From: Margaritifera margaritifera
Lineage: Eukaryota > Mollusca > Bivalvia > Unionida > Margaritiferidae
NCBI GenBank assembly: GCA_029931535.1
Contig: JAQPZY010000700.1
Span: forward strand, 1 to 64,000
Reading direction: 5' to 3'
DNA length: 64,000 nucleotides
Notes under the pieces: model-generated
The model's database searches: none
The model's input: only the letters and a program-made list of their open reading frames with translations
What the model was told of the DNA's origin: nothing
Position numbers and translations under genes: made by a program
In this document: positions 11,339 through 22,079 of the stretch, one piece after another
How positions within the stretch are numbered: the first letter of the stretch is position 1
Layout of the letters: each line of letters begins with the position of its first letter

Positions 11339-14300
11339 TAGACATGTGAATTGACCCGACTGTTGTTTACATTATTAAGGAAAGTGTGCAATCATTGTAA
11401 ATGCTAGAACATTGAATAATCATCAGGTTTTATGCTATTTCTTTTTCAATCAGATACTTTTCTTTAAGAATCTACAGGTTATTCCAGTTTGCTTATGTAT
11501 GAAAGCATATTGCGTACTCATTACAAGTATGTTTTGTAAAGTCTAAATTTCATCCGTATACATAGAGGAACAAAAATGAGAATGAAGTTGTTTGCTTTTA
11601 GGAAGCAAAGATAAGCCAGAAGAAGATGAACAGAAGATTAAAGCTAGAAGGGAGAAGACGAGGCTAAAGGTACAAGCCTGGAGAAAAAACAGAGGGAAAA
11701 TAAGGCGAAACATGAGGAGCTAAAAAGGGTTGATAGAGAAAGAAGAAAAGATGCAAGACTACTAAAAAAACAGCAATCACTTTCCGATTCAAATCTTCAA
11801 CAAGAATTAAGAAGGAAAAAACGTGAAGAAATGAAAAGGTATCGCCAGAAAAAGAAAGAAAAAGCAGCCCTGGCAATATCGGTTAATAAGAGTGTTGATT
11901 TAAGAAGTCCGAAAACTGCTGAATTAAGTAGAAAGAAGAAAGAAGCTGTGAAAAGAACCCAAGCATGGAGAATGCGTATCAAACTGAATGAAAGTATACA
12001 GCAAGAGTGTATTCAGACTGATTGTGAAATAGGAAATACTGGGTCAGCCAGAGATTCACCAATGAATAAAGTGTTACCTAAAGCAACTCTGTACAGACAA
12101 TTAAAAAAGGTAAAGGAAGTATTACCAAATACCCCAAAGAGAAAAGCAGTCATCATAAGTAAATTAATTGAATCTCCATCAACATCAAAGTTTCTAAATA
12201 GGAATATAATGATAATGACACCGGATTGCAGAAAAAAACTTGAATTGACAGATACTGTTATACAATCTGTGTCAGAGAGCATTTCAGAAGTGAAAACAAG
12301 GAAAGGGGGTGCAAAGAAACATGCATACAACATCATTTGTGACGCATTACTGAAGAAATATAAAAGACACAGACTAAAAAAGTATTTCAAAGTATCAGTG
12401 AAAGGGCAAAAACCTAGTTCTACATGGTGGGAGACGAAACAAAGAAAAAGAAGAAGGGATGCACTTAACTCTCCATTAAAGAAATCTGTGAAAGATTTTT
12501 TTCTAAGTCCAGAAATCAGTAGGGAAGTGCCTAATAAACGTGAAACTGTGAAAGTAAGAAAAGGTGGTCAAAAAGAAATACTTCAAAAACATGTGATGAC
12601 TATGACATTAGAAGAAGCCTACAAAGACTACAAGTTAAGGAACCATAGTCACAAAATAGGATTAACTTCATTTTCTAAATTGAAACCAGTGAATGTTAAA
12701 AAGGTGTCTGAAACAAGCAGAAGATCATGCTTATGCCAAAAGTGCTTGTAACGTGGGCCCTAAAAAGTGAGGCACTAACAAATGTAAAAAAAGCAGTGAA
12801 AGAAAATGGAGATTTGGATGAAATTTCAGTAGATAAGAAAAGCTTAAGTTATGCTACTTTTTGTAAATACGACACCAATCCAGCTATTAAATGTTTAAGA
12901 AGAGAATGCAAACAATGCGGTGTGAAATGTTTGCAGAGTTACTTAAACCATTTGTTGAAAAGTATAGTGAACAGGCAGATAATCATGGCATCAATGGGAA
13001 AGTATAGAAATAGCAAAAGATTATAAAGTAAAGCGTTGCGTCTCCTGTGTGCCTAAAGAAACAGACATAAAAACATTAATTACATGCTTAGAAACTGACA
13101 TGCAAGAGTATCCAGAGCACGTTTTCAGGGCCAAATGGCAACAGCAACAGATGGGAATTTGTGTTGATAGAATTGGTGAGGGGTTCTATTGCTATGGTCA
13201 TGGACTTTAGTGAGAACCTATGGGTGTGTTTTCAAAGTGAAGTACAATCTGGATTCTTCGACAGGAACCAAGTTACAATACATCCAATCATGTGTTACTA
13301 TACAGAAAAACAGGGAGAAAAAGATTCAAGATAAAGCATGCAGTATTGGCATCAGTGAAGAAACCAAACATGATGCAGACTTAGCTATCACTTTTGAGAA
13401 ACCAAAGCTATAGAAATTCTGAAGAAGAAAGTGTGAAAGTAGAGGAGATCCATGAGTGGATTGATGGCTGTGCTGCCCAGTATAAGGGGGAAGAAAGCCT
13501 TTGCTGACATAAGTCTGAGGAAAAAGCCATCTGTAACACGAAATTATTTCGAAACATCACATGGAAAGAGTGTTTGCGATGGTCTCGGTGCGACAGTCAA
13601 GAATGCTTGCTACAGAGCTGTAATCAGCAATAGAAAGGTGATAGGTTGTGCAGAAGATGTATATCATTTCTGTACAGAGAAACTGAAAATGGAAATACAG
13701 ATAATGAAGCTAAAAAACAGTTTCGAGAAGGGAGTTCATCCTTGTAAAGATGTTGAGAGAAATAGAGAAGAAACTGATGTGCAAACACTGCAAGGTACAA
13801 GAAAATTACAGCTGTAAGAGACAGGAAGCAATGATTAGGAACTGAGCATAAGAAATCTGAGCTGTTATTGTGAGCAATGCATGAAGGTTGACGGGAGATG
13901 CACTTCAGCGAAAATGTTAATGCCTGGGAAATGAGAAGTTAGTACTCAATAAAGATAATTTAAGTCAGAAAGGAAAACAACTTAAAGACAAGAATCCATC
14001 AACAATAGAAAATAATGACAAGAAAAGAAAACAAGGAAGTAACCAGAAAAGATCATAACTCAGCAACAAGCGAAAAGCCATATAAAAACGAAGTCAACAG
14101 AAAGACAAAACATTGTGACAAAGAGAGATCAAAGTTGACAATAAAGCACCAACCAACACAGAGAAACCAATAGAGAAATACCACCCTGGAGAATTGTTGC
14201 TGTAGGACTTAAGCAAAGAAGGGACCTCTAGATGTATACTTAGCAGAAGTAATAGACATTCGTCATAACGAAGTTAGACGTAAATACATGAGGAAGAAGT

Positions 14301-14484
14301 CTGCAACATGTATGTTTGGCCTGAAAAAGATGATTATTCACAAGAGGCTCTAGATGCTATCTTGTACAGGGTAAAAGCTCCACAAAATAGTCAATGAAAG
14401 GGGTCATTTCAAGTTAATGCAGCTGAATTGTCTAAGCTCAAGTCAAATCGGGAAAAAAATCATAAGCACTTCTATTTGAAATGA
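10902..14484 (+). pseudogene. Transposase-like gene of the inner transposon (two exons, frame breaks)
   Basis: Exon 1 is 10902-10941 (ATGGGAAGACGAC to donor GTAAGT). The intron ends in TTTTAG at 11601 and the main exon runs to TGA at 14482-14484, about 970 codons. The N-terminus (11602-11900) is very basic, with Arg/Lys-rich helices around KKREEMKRYRQKKK, probably for DNA binding. Then come cysteine blocks SCLCQKC (about 12722-12745) and CLRRECKQCG (about 12892-12921), and three conserved blocks with candidate acidic catalytic residues: MDFSENL (Asp codon 13203-13205), WIDGCAAQYKG (Asp 13463-13465) and HGKSVCDGLG (Asp 13578-13580). A C-terminal block with KYMRKKSATC and WPEKDDYSQEAL follows (14280-14360). 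Similar uncharacterised proteins occur in cnidarians, fish and molluscs. The DDE-type reading is inference. Several one-base breaks, many in A-runs, interrupt the frame. Confidence 0.8.
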
Positions 14485-14507
14485 CAAAATAAAGTCAAGG
14501 TTTAATG

Positions 14508-15230
14508 TGTAGTGTCTGTAACCTTAAGATATCAATCACATATGGGTCTGTGTTTGAGTCAGCACCTTGGGTTTGAACAATACTTTAGTGACTATGATTT
14601 ATTGAACATTCATTATACTTCAATATTTTACTCTTACAAACACTATTTTAGTATTAAACTTTCAAGTGCTATTTACCAGTTCATAATTTTAACACAAGTA
14701 TTGGACATATACCTGTTACAATGTGGTTTTATCATTTTATTAACTAATCAACATTCATTTAATGAATAATTCTAGTCAATGTGTTCATGTTGAATTATTT
14801 TTGAAGTGAATTTTATGGAGATATGTATGGTTCTGCAGCTGTATTGAAATGCTATAGTTTTGTAGTGTCTGTAACCAATTTTATGGACAATGTACTTCTG
14901 ACTCTTATGGAAGTTTGCAATACTTTTGGCCAGTATTAATGATTTTGTTTGTTTAAATATTCTTCTTGGTGTTAGATAAATGCCTAAATAAGATTATTCT
15001 ATGTCTTTTATGTTTGTTATGCAAAAGTTTCATGGTTAGGTTTTTTTTCTTAGTGATACCTTTGTCATAGATGTTTTGATTTTGTTATTAAGTTGTTTAC
15101 CACTACCAGTTATGTTGTTTACTTTAAATGTTGATATCCTGTTACTGATGTTACTGTGAAAAAAAATAAAGTTTTAAAGTTTTCATGCTGTTTTTCTTGC
15201 ATGTTATACACCAAGTGTAGTGTCTGTAAC
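14508..15230 (+). repeat. Right cluster of 15-base subterminal motif (3 copies)
   Basis: TGTAGTGTCTGTAAC at 14508-14522, 14861-14875 and 15216-15230, all on the plus strand. They are spaced 353 and 355 bases apart and lie between the transposase stop and the right terminal repeat. Confidence 0.9.
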
Positions 15231-15391
15231 TGTTGTTATACCAATGAATTGAAATAATGGTTAAACAAAATCGCATGCATGTTCAAGCTAAATCTAACTT
15301 GATCTGACTAGGGGACACCCTAGGGTATATAATGAGCTTCATTGAAATGTTCTATCAAACATTTCAATTTTTTAAGTGAGTGAGACTACTC

Positions 15392-15417
15392 TCAGCACCA
15401 ATACCGTGTTTTAGCCG
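15392..15417 (-). repeat. Right terminal inverted repeat of the inner transposon
   Basis: Exact reverse complement of 9840-9865, followed by the second TTT of the target duplication. Confidence 0.95.
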
Positions 15418-16200
15418 TTTGGTGAAGTTTTTACACTTGTGGCCTTCCCAAATCTGTCCAGTCAGATCAAGGGTCAAATTTTATGTCTGGAATTTTCCAA
15501 CAAGTTATGCATGAATTAGGCATCCAACAGTTTAAATCTTCTGCCTATCACCCTGAAAGTCAAGGTGCTTTGGAAAGATTTCATCAAACTTTGAAGAATA
15601 TGATTCGATCATATTGCTTTGATACAGAAAAGGATTGGATGAGGGTGTTTATTTGTTGTTGTTTGCTGTTAGGGAATCAGTTCAAGAGTCGTTGGGTTTT
15701 AGTCCCTTTGAACTAGTTTTTGGTCATACTGTCCGTGGACCACTGAAATTATTGAAAGAGAAACTTCTTTCAAATGAAGACTCAAAGATTAATCTTCTTG
15801 ATTATGTCTCTGATTTCAAATACAAGTTGTCAAAGGCCTGTGAAGTAGCAAGAACTAATCTTCACACTACCCAGTCAAAAATGAAATTAAGGTATGACAG
15901 AAATTCACAGGAAAGGAGTTTTAAACCTGGTGACAAAGTTCTGGCTCTCTTTCCCATACCTCAGAATCCTCTTCAGGCTAAATTTTATGGTCCTTATACC
16001 GTTGAAAAGAAAGTAAATGACTTAAATTATATCATTAACACTCCTGGGAGACGGAAACAGAAACAACTTTGTCATATAAATATGTTAAAGGAATATTTTG
16101 ACAGAGATAGCCCAGCTAATTATTCTGTTGGTTTAGTTATACCTGTCCCACACAGTGAAGATATCAACGATGGAGTACAATCAGACTATAGTGACTCTGG
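15418..16200 (+). pseudogene. Integrase, C-terminal part (after the insertion)
   Basis: Continues the integrase core. The second catalytic Asp is in QSDQGSNF (codon 15465-15467) and the catalytic Glu in HPESQGALERFHQ (codon 15573-15575). Then SLGFSPFELVFGH is followed by the C-terminal GPY/F-type domain (FKPGDKVLALFP, KFYGPYTVEKK, NYIINTP, QLCHINMLKEYF) ending near 16105. From 15635 the frame is open without a break through the linker into the reverse transcriptase to 16495. This directly shows integrase fused upstream of RT. One-base losses at 15428-15433 (T run) and near 15452 (AAA) break the frame early on. Confidence 0.93.
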
Positions 16201-17205
16201 TATAACCAATCTTCGGAATTCAGAAATATTGAACAACCTAGACCAGAAACTTTCACATCTACAACAACAGGAAAGAAATGAACTAAAACAGCTATTACAT
16301 GACTATGAGCACTTGTTTCCTGATGTTCCAACACGAACAAGTAAAATTTATCATGACGTTGACATTGTAGATTCTGCGCCTGTGAAACAGCATCCTTATA
16401 GGATGAATCCTCTCAAACAGAACTATCTGAAGAAAGAAATTCAGTATTTACTGGAGAATGATTTCATAGAACCAAGTAAAAGTAACTGGAGTTAACCATG
16501 TATTCTTGTTCCCAAGCCAGATAATACATTCCGTATGTGTACTGACTATAGAAAAGTCAACAGTGTCACCAAAACTGATTCATTTCCAATCCCAAGAATG
16601 GACGATTGCATTGATAAAATTGGAAATGCGGAATATGTCACCAAGTTTGACCTTTTAAAAGGATTCTGGCAAATTCCACTGACGGAAAGGGCAAAAGAAA
16701 ATTTCAGCATTTGCAACTCAAGATGGACTTTATCAATATATAGTCATGCCGTTTGGAATGAAAAATTCGCCTGCAACGTTTCAACGTCTGATGAACTTGA
16801 TAACATTTGGTCTTGATATTGTGACGCTAATATCGATGACGTCATTATCTACAACCACACATGGGAAGATCATTTGGAAACATTTCGAAAATTCTTCGAT
16901 CGACTCAGTGATGCGAATCTGACAATTAATTTGAGCAAAAGTGAGTTTTGCCATGCTTGTGTCACATTTTTAGGACATATTGTGGGACAAGGTCAAGTTA
17001 AACCTATAGAAGCTAAGGTCAAAGCCATCTCTGAATTTCAAGTTCCAATTTGTAAAAAGCAACTGATGCGATTTCTAGGTATGGCTGGATATTATCGGAA
17101 ATTTTGTTCCAATTTTTCCAAAATTGCTGAACCTTTGACAAGTTTATTGAGTAAGAAAACCAAATTTTATTGGTCTGACAAGTGTCAGGGAATCTTTTGA
17201 CAAGT
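16201..17205 (+). pseudogene. Reverse transcriptase domain
   Basis: Copies element RNA into DNA. Blocks in order: LFPDVPTRTS and the incoming VKQHPYRMNP helix (16310-16420), LLENDFIEPSKSNWS, then a stop TAA at 16493-16495 followed by the next block (PCILVPKPDNTFRMCTDYR), TKFDLLKGFWQIPL (16640-16680, catalytic Asp), and the active-site block at 16829-16840, which reads NIDD where active Ty3/gypsy enzymes have YxDD. Then SKSEFCHACVTFLGHIV and FLGMAGYYRKF lead to the connection region with SKKTKFYWSDKC. The lost Tyr, one stop and about four frame breaks mean it is inactive as read. Confidence 0.92.
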
Positions 17206-17634
17206 TAAAGGCCATGCTTAAGAATGCACCAGTTCTTTCTGCACCAAATTTCAGCCAATCATTTAAATTATCTGTTGATGCAAGTGATGTAGGGGTTGGT
17301 GGAGTATTGATTCAGGAAGACAAAAGTGGTGTGGATCACCCTGTGTGTTATTTTTCTAAAAAACTAAACAAGCACCAGAAAAATTATTCCACAATTGAGA
17401 AGGAATGTTTGGCTTTGATACTGGCTTTACAGCATTTTGAAGTGTATGTTACCTCAGCTCTTTCTCCAATTATTGTGTACAGTGATCACAATCCCCTTAC
17501 TTTCATCAACAAAATGAAAGATAAAAATCGGAGATTGTTGAGATGGAGTTTGATATTGCAAGAATATAACATTGACATCAAACACATCAGGGGAAAAGAC
17601 AATGTGGTTTGCAGATGCACTCTCACGTGCCTAG
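17206..17634 (+). pseudogene. RNase H domain and end of Pol
   Basis: Degrades the RNA strand during reverse transcription. Visible blocks: FKLSVDASDVGVGGVLIQ (catalytic Asp), EKECLALILALQHF (Glu) and IVYSDHNPLTFI (Asp), then LLRWSLILQEYNIDIKHIRGKDN. An extra T near 17610 shifts the frame; in the alternative frame the usual closing ADALSR block is followed by TAG at 17632-17634. No integrase follows; only about 130 bases separate Pol from the polypurine tract. Confidence 0.92.
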
Positions 17635-17763
17635 AAATGTAATATTGCTTGATGTAATTAAGTCCAGTATCATAAAACATGTTCTTATGTAATTTTGGTT
17701 ATTATAGTATTAGATGTATATTCAAAAGAAAGCTTTATTATATAAATCTTTCTTTTTCTTTAT

Positions 17764-17772
17764 GAGGGGAGG
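17764..17772 (+). promoter_or_regulatory. Polypurine tract
   Basis: GAGGGGAGG lies directly before the 3' LTR, the position where plus-strand DNA synthesis is primed. Confidence 0.9.
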
Positions 17773-18525
17773 TGTTATGTATGATGTTTATATAATATTA
17801 TAAATGTTTTAGGAAATTATAAATGTTTCTTCACTTTAATATTTGCTTAAATCTTTATGTTTATCAGGAAAAACATGTTTAACTAGTGTCCCTTGAATTA
17901 GGTTGTTTTGATCAATATGTTTTCTCAATTTGAAGGTCAAGGTTGAATTTTGTTTACAAGTAAAATTGCATTAAGATGACACATGTTCTAGAACATTCTG
18001 TCATGTGACCAATCTTTATATATGCCGTGTTTGGTGGACATTTATTCAGTTTTTGACATTACCATCAGTCTTGTAAAGAGCTATTACAGTTGTGAAAATT
18101 CATTCCAAATTCTAAGAGAGGAATTATTTTAAATATTCATTGGATTATAACAGTGCTCATAAACTATTGGATTTTGGATTTTTAATTAATGATTTTGGAA
18201 TTTAACTGAACTTATTCAGAGATTTTGGAATACTTCATTTTGACATCAGCACATCAAGATTTCTAGTACATCAGGACTTTGGAGACCATTAGCACATCAT
18301 AACATTCAAGGACACAGCCGTGAATTCGGAACATTCTATATTTAGGACTTGTGATTAGAACAATCATTCTTATTGGATTATTAGGATTTCAAAACACATT
18401 ACTGTAAGTGACTTTTTGATTTTTCATTTTAATTATCTAGTAATAAATTGCTTGTTGATTTTTACTTGATTTGTTGGTTTCACTTTCTTTCTGTTACATT
18501 TTTCTTAGACCATAGAGTCGTAACA
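17773..18525 (+). repeat. 3' LTR
   Basis: 753 bases, TGTTATGTATGATG to CGTAACA, near-identical to 6316-7072. It is followed by ACGT (18526-18529), the second copy of the target duplication. Confidence 0.95.
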
Positions 18526-18971
18526 ACGTTCTTACTGGAACATTTGGCTGTTGTGCTAGGGGTTGTGTCACTTTGTTGCACAGCCCTCACGGATGTTGAC
18601 ACCATAATTGAGTTGAGCAGGTTGTTTTCCTACATGCATGCTTGACTTCGGTTTTGCACATATTACACAGTGACAGTTTTGTCAATTGTATTTGGTACCA
18701 AACTCCCTTTAAGTGAAAAAGTAGTCCAAATAGAACTCTTTGCTCTTGGGTTCTTCACGAGCTCATACTTAGAAGCTTCCATATTGGTAATTAGACTAAG
18801 CCGAATAGAAAACAGTGGTGTGCTCAAAGTCAGTTCCGAACTGTCTTGTGTAGGTGAAGAAAAAATCTGGTATACCGGTATTACTATACTAGTATCACAG
18901 TATACCGTATCAGGCATTATGTATTGCAATTTACCGGTAAATCGGTATATTGTTACACTCTTATCATTTAT

Positions 18972-19080
18972 GTTGGATGTCAGAACAGGACCATTTTCAT
19001 TTAGTATGATCAGCATGTTATAAGGAGTCTTTAGTGAAAAGACCATGTCAATACAACCATCCATACTGACTATGACCTTT
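18972..19080 (+). repeat. Repeat A fragment right of the hAT element
   Basis: Resumes the unit interrupted at 4906: gttggatgtcag, ccattttcatttag, gtctttagtgaaaagacc, accatccatactg. Confidence 0.75.
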
Positions 19081-21000
19081 AAGACAGAATCATAAAGTTA
19101 CTGGGCACACCTGGAAAGTAACCAAGTTTCAGTGCCCCATCTCAGTGGCATTCGAGGAAAAGTGCTGGTAATGGATGCAGAAATATGTAATGTGACCTTG
19201 ATCTTAAAGATAAAACCCTGACTATGATACATAAGATACCATAAAACTGAGATGCATAAGAGTACAATGGTTCATCCCTGTACATCAAACAGCTTCAATA
19301 ATATAAAGCATAAACGAAAGCTTATTATTGACCTCTTACATGAACCATTGACTTTGAGGATAAGACACAAATCATGCAATGCAACACATTTTCTAGTGAC
19401 AATATGCAAGTATACAAAGCTTCATCCATTTATCTTAAACAGCTCTTACGTTAGAAGCAAATGGGCAAATGTGACTGAAACCTAAAATATTGACCTGTGA
19501 ACTTGACCATGAAGTTAGGAAACCCACAATGGTTCAAAACACATCTTGTAAAGACGATATATATCAGTATATCATGTTTCATTTCTATTCTTAAAAGGTT
19601 CTAAACTTATAGAGTGGAAGAGAAAGTAAGCCATAAAAGTTCAAATATTGAGCCATAACCTTGACCTTTAAGACAGAACCCCAATGTGCTACCTGAAATA
19701 TCTTCTAATGAAGATATACAAGTATACAAAGTTACATACACTGTACCTTAATTACAAATGGTTCAAAGTTACAGAGCTGAAAGGAAAGTGTGATGGAAAA
19801 TTAAAATATTCATTTTTGTGCTGTGACCTTGATCTTGGAGATTGGAACTCTATTATGGCACATGACACACCCTGTAGTCATGATGCATGAGTATCCAAAG
19901 TTCCATTCAACAATGTCAAATAGCTCTAAAGTTATAGTACAAAGGGAAAAGTGTGATGGAAAACTTAAAATACTGTGCCATGACCTTGACCTTGAAGATA
20001 GGACCACCAATGTGGCACATGACACACCTTCAAGTGATGATGTACAAGTATACAAAGTTTCATTTCTTAACCACAAATGGCTTTAAAGTTATTGAGCTGA
20101 AGGGAAAGTGTGATGGAAAACAAAAGATATTCACTCATGACCTTGAACTTGAAGATAGGACCCTCCAATTCAGCATAAGACACACATACTAGTGGTGATG
20201 TATAAATATACAAAGTTTCATCTGTTACTCTCAAATGGCTTTAAAGTTATAGAGTAGATGGGAAAATGTGATGGAAAACTGAAAATACTGAACATGACTT
20301 TGACATTAAAGATAGCAGTCCCAATGTGATACATGACACACCTTCTAGTGATGATGTATAATTATACCAAGTTACGTCCCTTAGCCTCAGACAGCTTTAA
20401 AGTTTGGAACAGCAAAGAAAGTATGATGAAAATATAAAGTATTCAGCTAAGACTTTGATCTTGAAGATAGGACCCCTAATGTGGTATATGATATCTTCTA
20501 GTGATGATGTGTAAGTATACCAAGTTTCATATTTAATCTTAAATGGCTTAAAATTAAAGCAGAAGGGAAGAGGTGATGTAGAACTTTAAAATATTACTCT
20601 ATGAGCTGTGACCTTGACCTTAAAGACAGCACACCCAATCCTGTATATCATAGACAATGATGTATAAGTAATCTCGCATAGCTTTAAAGTTATAGAGCAG
20701 AAGGGAAAGTCTGATGGAAAATTAAAAATACTAAGCCACAATGTGCTGTGGCTTTGACTTTGAAAATAGTATGCCCAATGTGAAACGAGACACACCTTCT
20801 AGTGATGATGTACAAGTCTTAAATGGCTTTAAAGTTATCGTGCAGAAGACTGAAAACATAAAATATTGATCTGTGACCTTGACCTTGAAGCTAGGATCTG
20901 CCCCCTTTGTGGTAAGTGACACACCTTCCAGTGATGATGTATAAGTATACCCAGTTTCATACCTTTCCTGCATCAAAAAACAACTTTTTTTGTTGTTGCA
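19081..21000 (+). repeat. Satellite-like repeat B array
   Basis: About twelve diverged units of roughly 155 bases, each with 'ccttgaccttgaagatag', 'cacatgacacacctt', 'agtgatgatgtacaagtata', 'caaagtttcat' and 'ggctttaaagttatagag'. Successive 'gatgatgta'-type sites at about 20034, 20194, 20350 and 20503 give the period. Short open frames in it are by-products. Confidence 0.85.
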
Positions 21001-21017
21001 ATAATCACTCCCTAGGA

Positions 21018-21362
21018 TGATCTCTGTAACATGACCATGGTGGCCATGTTGGATCAGCACCATTTTCATTTGGGAACATCTAAATGTCATCAGAAGTCTT
21101 ACAGTGAAAACCCCATATTGATATGACCATCTTTTTAGGAGTGACAATAACAAAACTTTCAAAATGGCCACTATTATGGCTGGATGTTTGAGGAGCACCA
21201 TTTTCTTAAGCCTTCAGAATGAACTGTGCCAAGTTTCATAACTTTTATCCAAGTAGTTTAGGAGAAGCAGCAATGACAAACGACTGAAAACAGACAACAG
21301 ATGGACAACAGATGCAGGCCCATCGCCTAAGCTTTTCTGGTCTCTGACTAGTAAAGCTAAAA
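21018..21362 (+). repeat. Repeat A array 3 with end module
   Basis: Just over one unit of repeat A (ggccatgttggatcagcacc, gatatgaccatcttttt, caaaatggccactattatgg), then the same closing block as at 4.0-4.1 kb, ending ctctgactagtaaagctaa at 21360. Confidence 0.8.
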
Positions 21363-22079
21363 ACTAACACGTCATCATATGCTGCATAAGCGTGATATTA
21401 TATTTTTTTTAAACTGACCAAAAAATATTATAACTAGGCTGGATAAATTCCAGTTACATACACTCTACTAAATTTTGGCTCTAAACTAGAAATGTGTTCA
21501 TGGAAAACATATGCCTCATCAAAGTGCCTGAAAACTGACCTAAATGCAAAACTTTACCAAGGTGTGATGGATGAATGGATGGAGAGACTTTACCAATGCA
21601 GTGGTGCAGTTTATAAAATGCTCAAAAATAAAAGCACTGATGTGTGTGGCTGCTTGTCACATGGCAAATACTCACATGGATAAGATGACAAAGAGGGCAG
21701 TAATCAGGCGCAGACATGTTGTTCTTGTTTTCTGCTTGGGTTTCTTCTTGTGGCACTGGACACACAAACAAATGGAAGTAATGAGCAGAACCAACACACA
21801 CCAGCACAAGGGAAGAAGAGCAAGGAATATAATACTCTGGAAAAAAAAATTAAAATATTCAACACATACTATGAATTCCAAATTTTCATTCATTTTGTGG
21901 TTGCTAAAATCCACAAACGTAAAGACTCATCAAATAATGATCCTATTTACAGGTAGAAACAAGTGTACTACCTCAATCCATCAATTTAAATACTGACATA
22001 AATGTCATTTTTTGAAAAACCATGAAAATTGATACCCATAAAAATAAATGAATTCACAGTAAGTGATTTGGTGGGTTTT
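21363..22079. other. Unassigned AT-rich sequence
   Basis: Short open frames on both strands (for example 21571-21996 plus) lack recognisable motifs, splice context or codon character. No repeat unit was recognised. Confidence 0.5.

Larger units (their letters stand above)
9837..15420 (+). mobile_element. DNA transposon of unassigned superfamily, 26-bp TIRs
   Basis: The element (9840-15417, 5,578 bp) begins cggctaaaacacggtat and ends with the exact reverse complement over 26 bases (9840-9865, 15392-15417). It is flanked by TTT on both sides (9837-9839, 15418-15420). Removing the element and one TTT joins the two integrase halves in the correct reading (AFVKF-like block), confirming the boundaries. 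Inside are a spliced transposase-like gene (10902-14484) and seven copies of a 15-base motif confined to the subterminal non-coding parts. A 12-base block gtagtctcactc occurs near both ends (10050-10061 and, reversed, about 15371-15382). A 3-base duplication limits the choice of superfamily (PIF/Harbinger, some CMC and Zator use 3), but the ends fit none that I recognise. Confidence 0.9.
6312..18529 (+). mobile_element. Ty3/gypsy LTR retrotransposon, Gmr1-like order (interrupted)
   Basis: Complete LTR element of about 6.6 kb once its own insertion is discounted. It has two LTRs (757 and 753 bases) starting TGTTATG and ending GTAACA, a 4-base target duplication ACGT (6312-6315, 18526-18529), a primer-binding site after the 5' LTR and a polypurine tract before the 3' LTR. 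Domain order is gag, protease, integrase, reverse transcriptase, RNase H. Integrase upstream of RT is the reverse of ordinary Ty3/gypsy and matches the Gmr1-like group. The LTRs are still very alike, differing by small indels and scattered bases. The internal frames contain many one-base breaks plus the 5.6 kb insertion at 9840, so it is not functional as read. Confidence 0.93.
4907..18971 (-). mobile_element. Degenerate hAT element hosting two later insertions
   Basis: Outer element of the nest. Its right end, read inward from 18963, is TAAGAGTGTAACAATATACC, close to the common hAT end TAGGGGTGTAACGATA. The left end from 4915 (TACGGGTGAGTATTGCC) is a weaker match. Both ends continue into similar AT-rich inverted sequence (tattgcaata, tactgtgata). 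The flanking octamers tgagttat (4907-4914) and tcatttat (18964-18971) agree at 6 of 8 positions, as expected for an old 8-base duplication. Without the LTR retrotransposon the element is about 1.8 kb, so it has lost most of its coding region. Repeat A resumes on both sides. Confidence 0.75.

Noticed and set aside
12013..12390. 125-codon minus-strand frame
   Set aside because: Antisense shadow of the transposase-like gene.
19810..20192. Overlapping open frames on both strands at 19.8-20.2 kb
   Set aside because: They lie within the tandem repeat B and follow its unit, not a gene.
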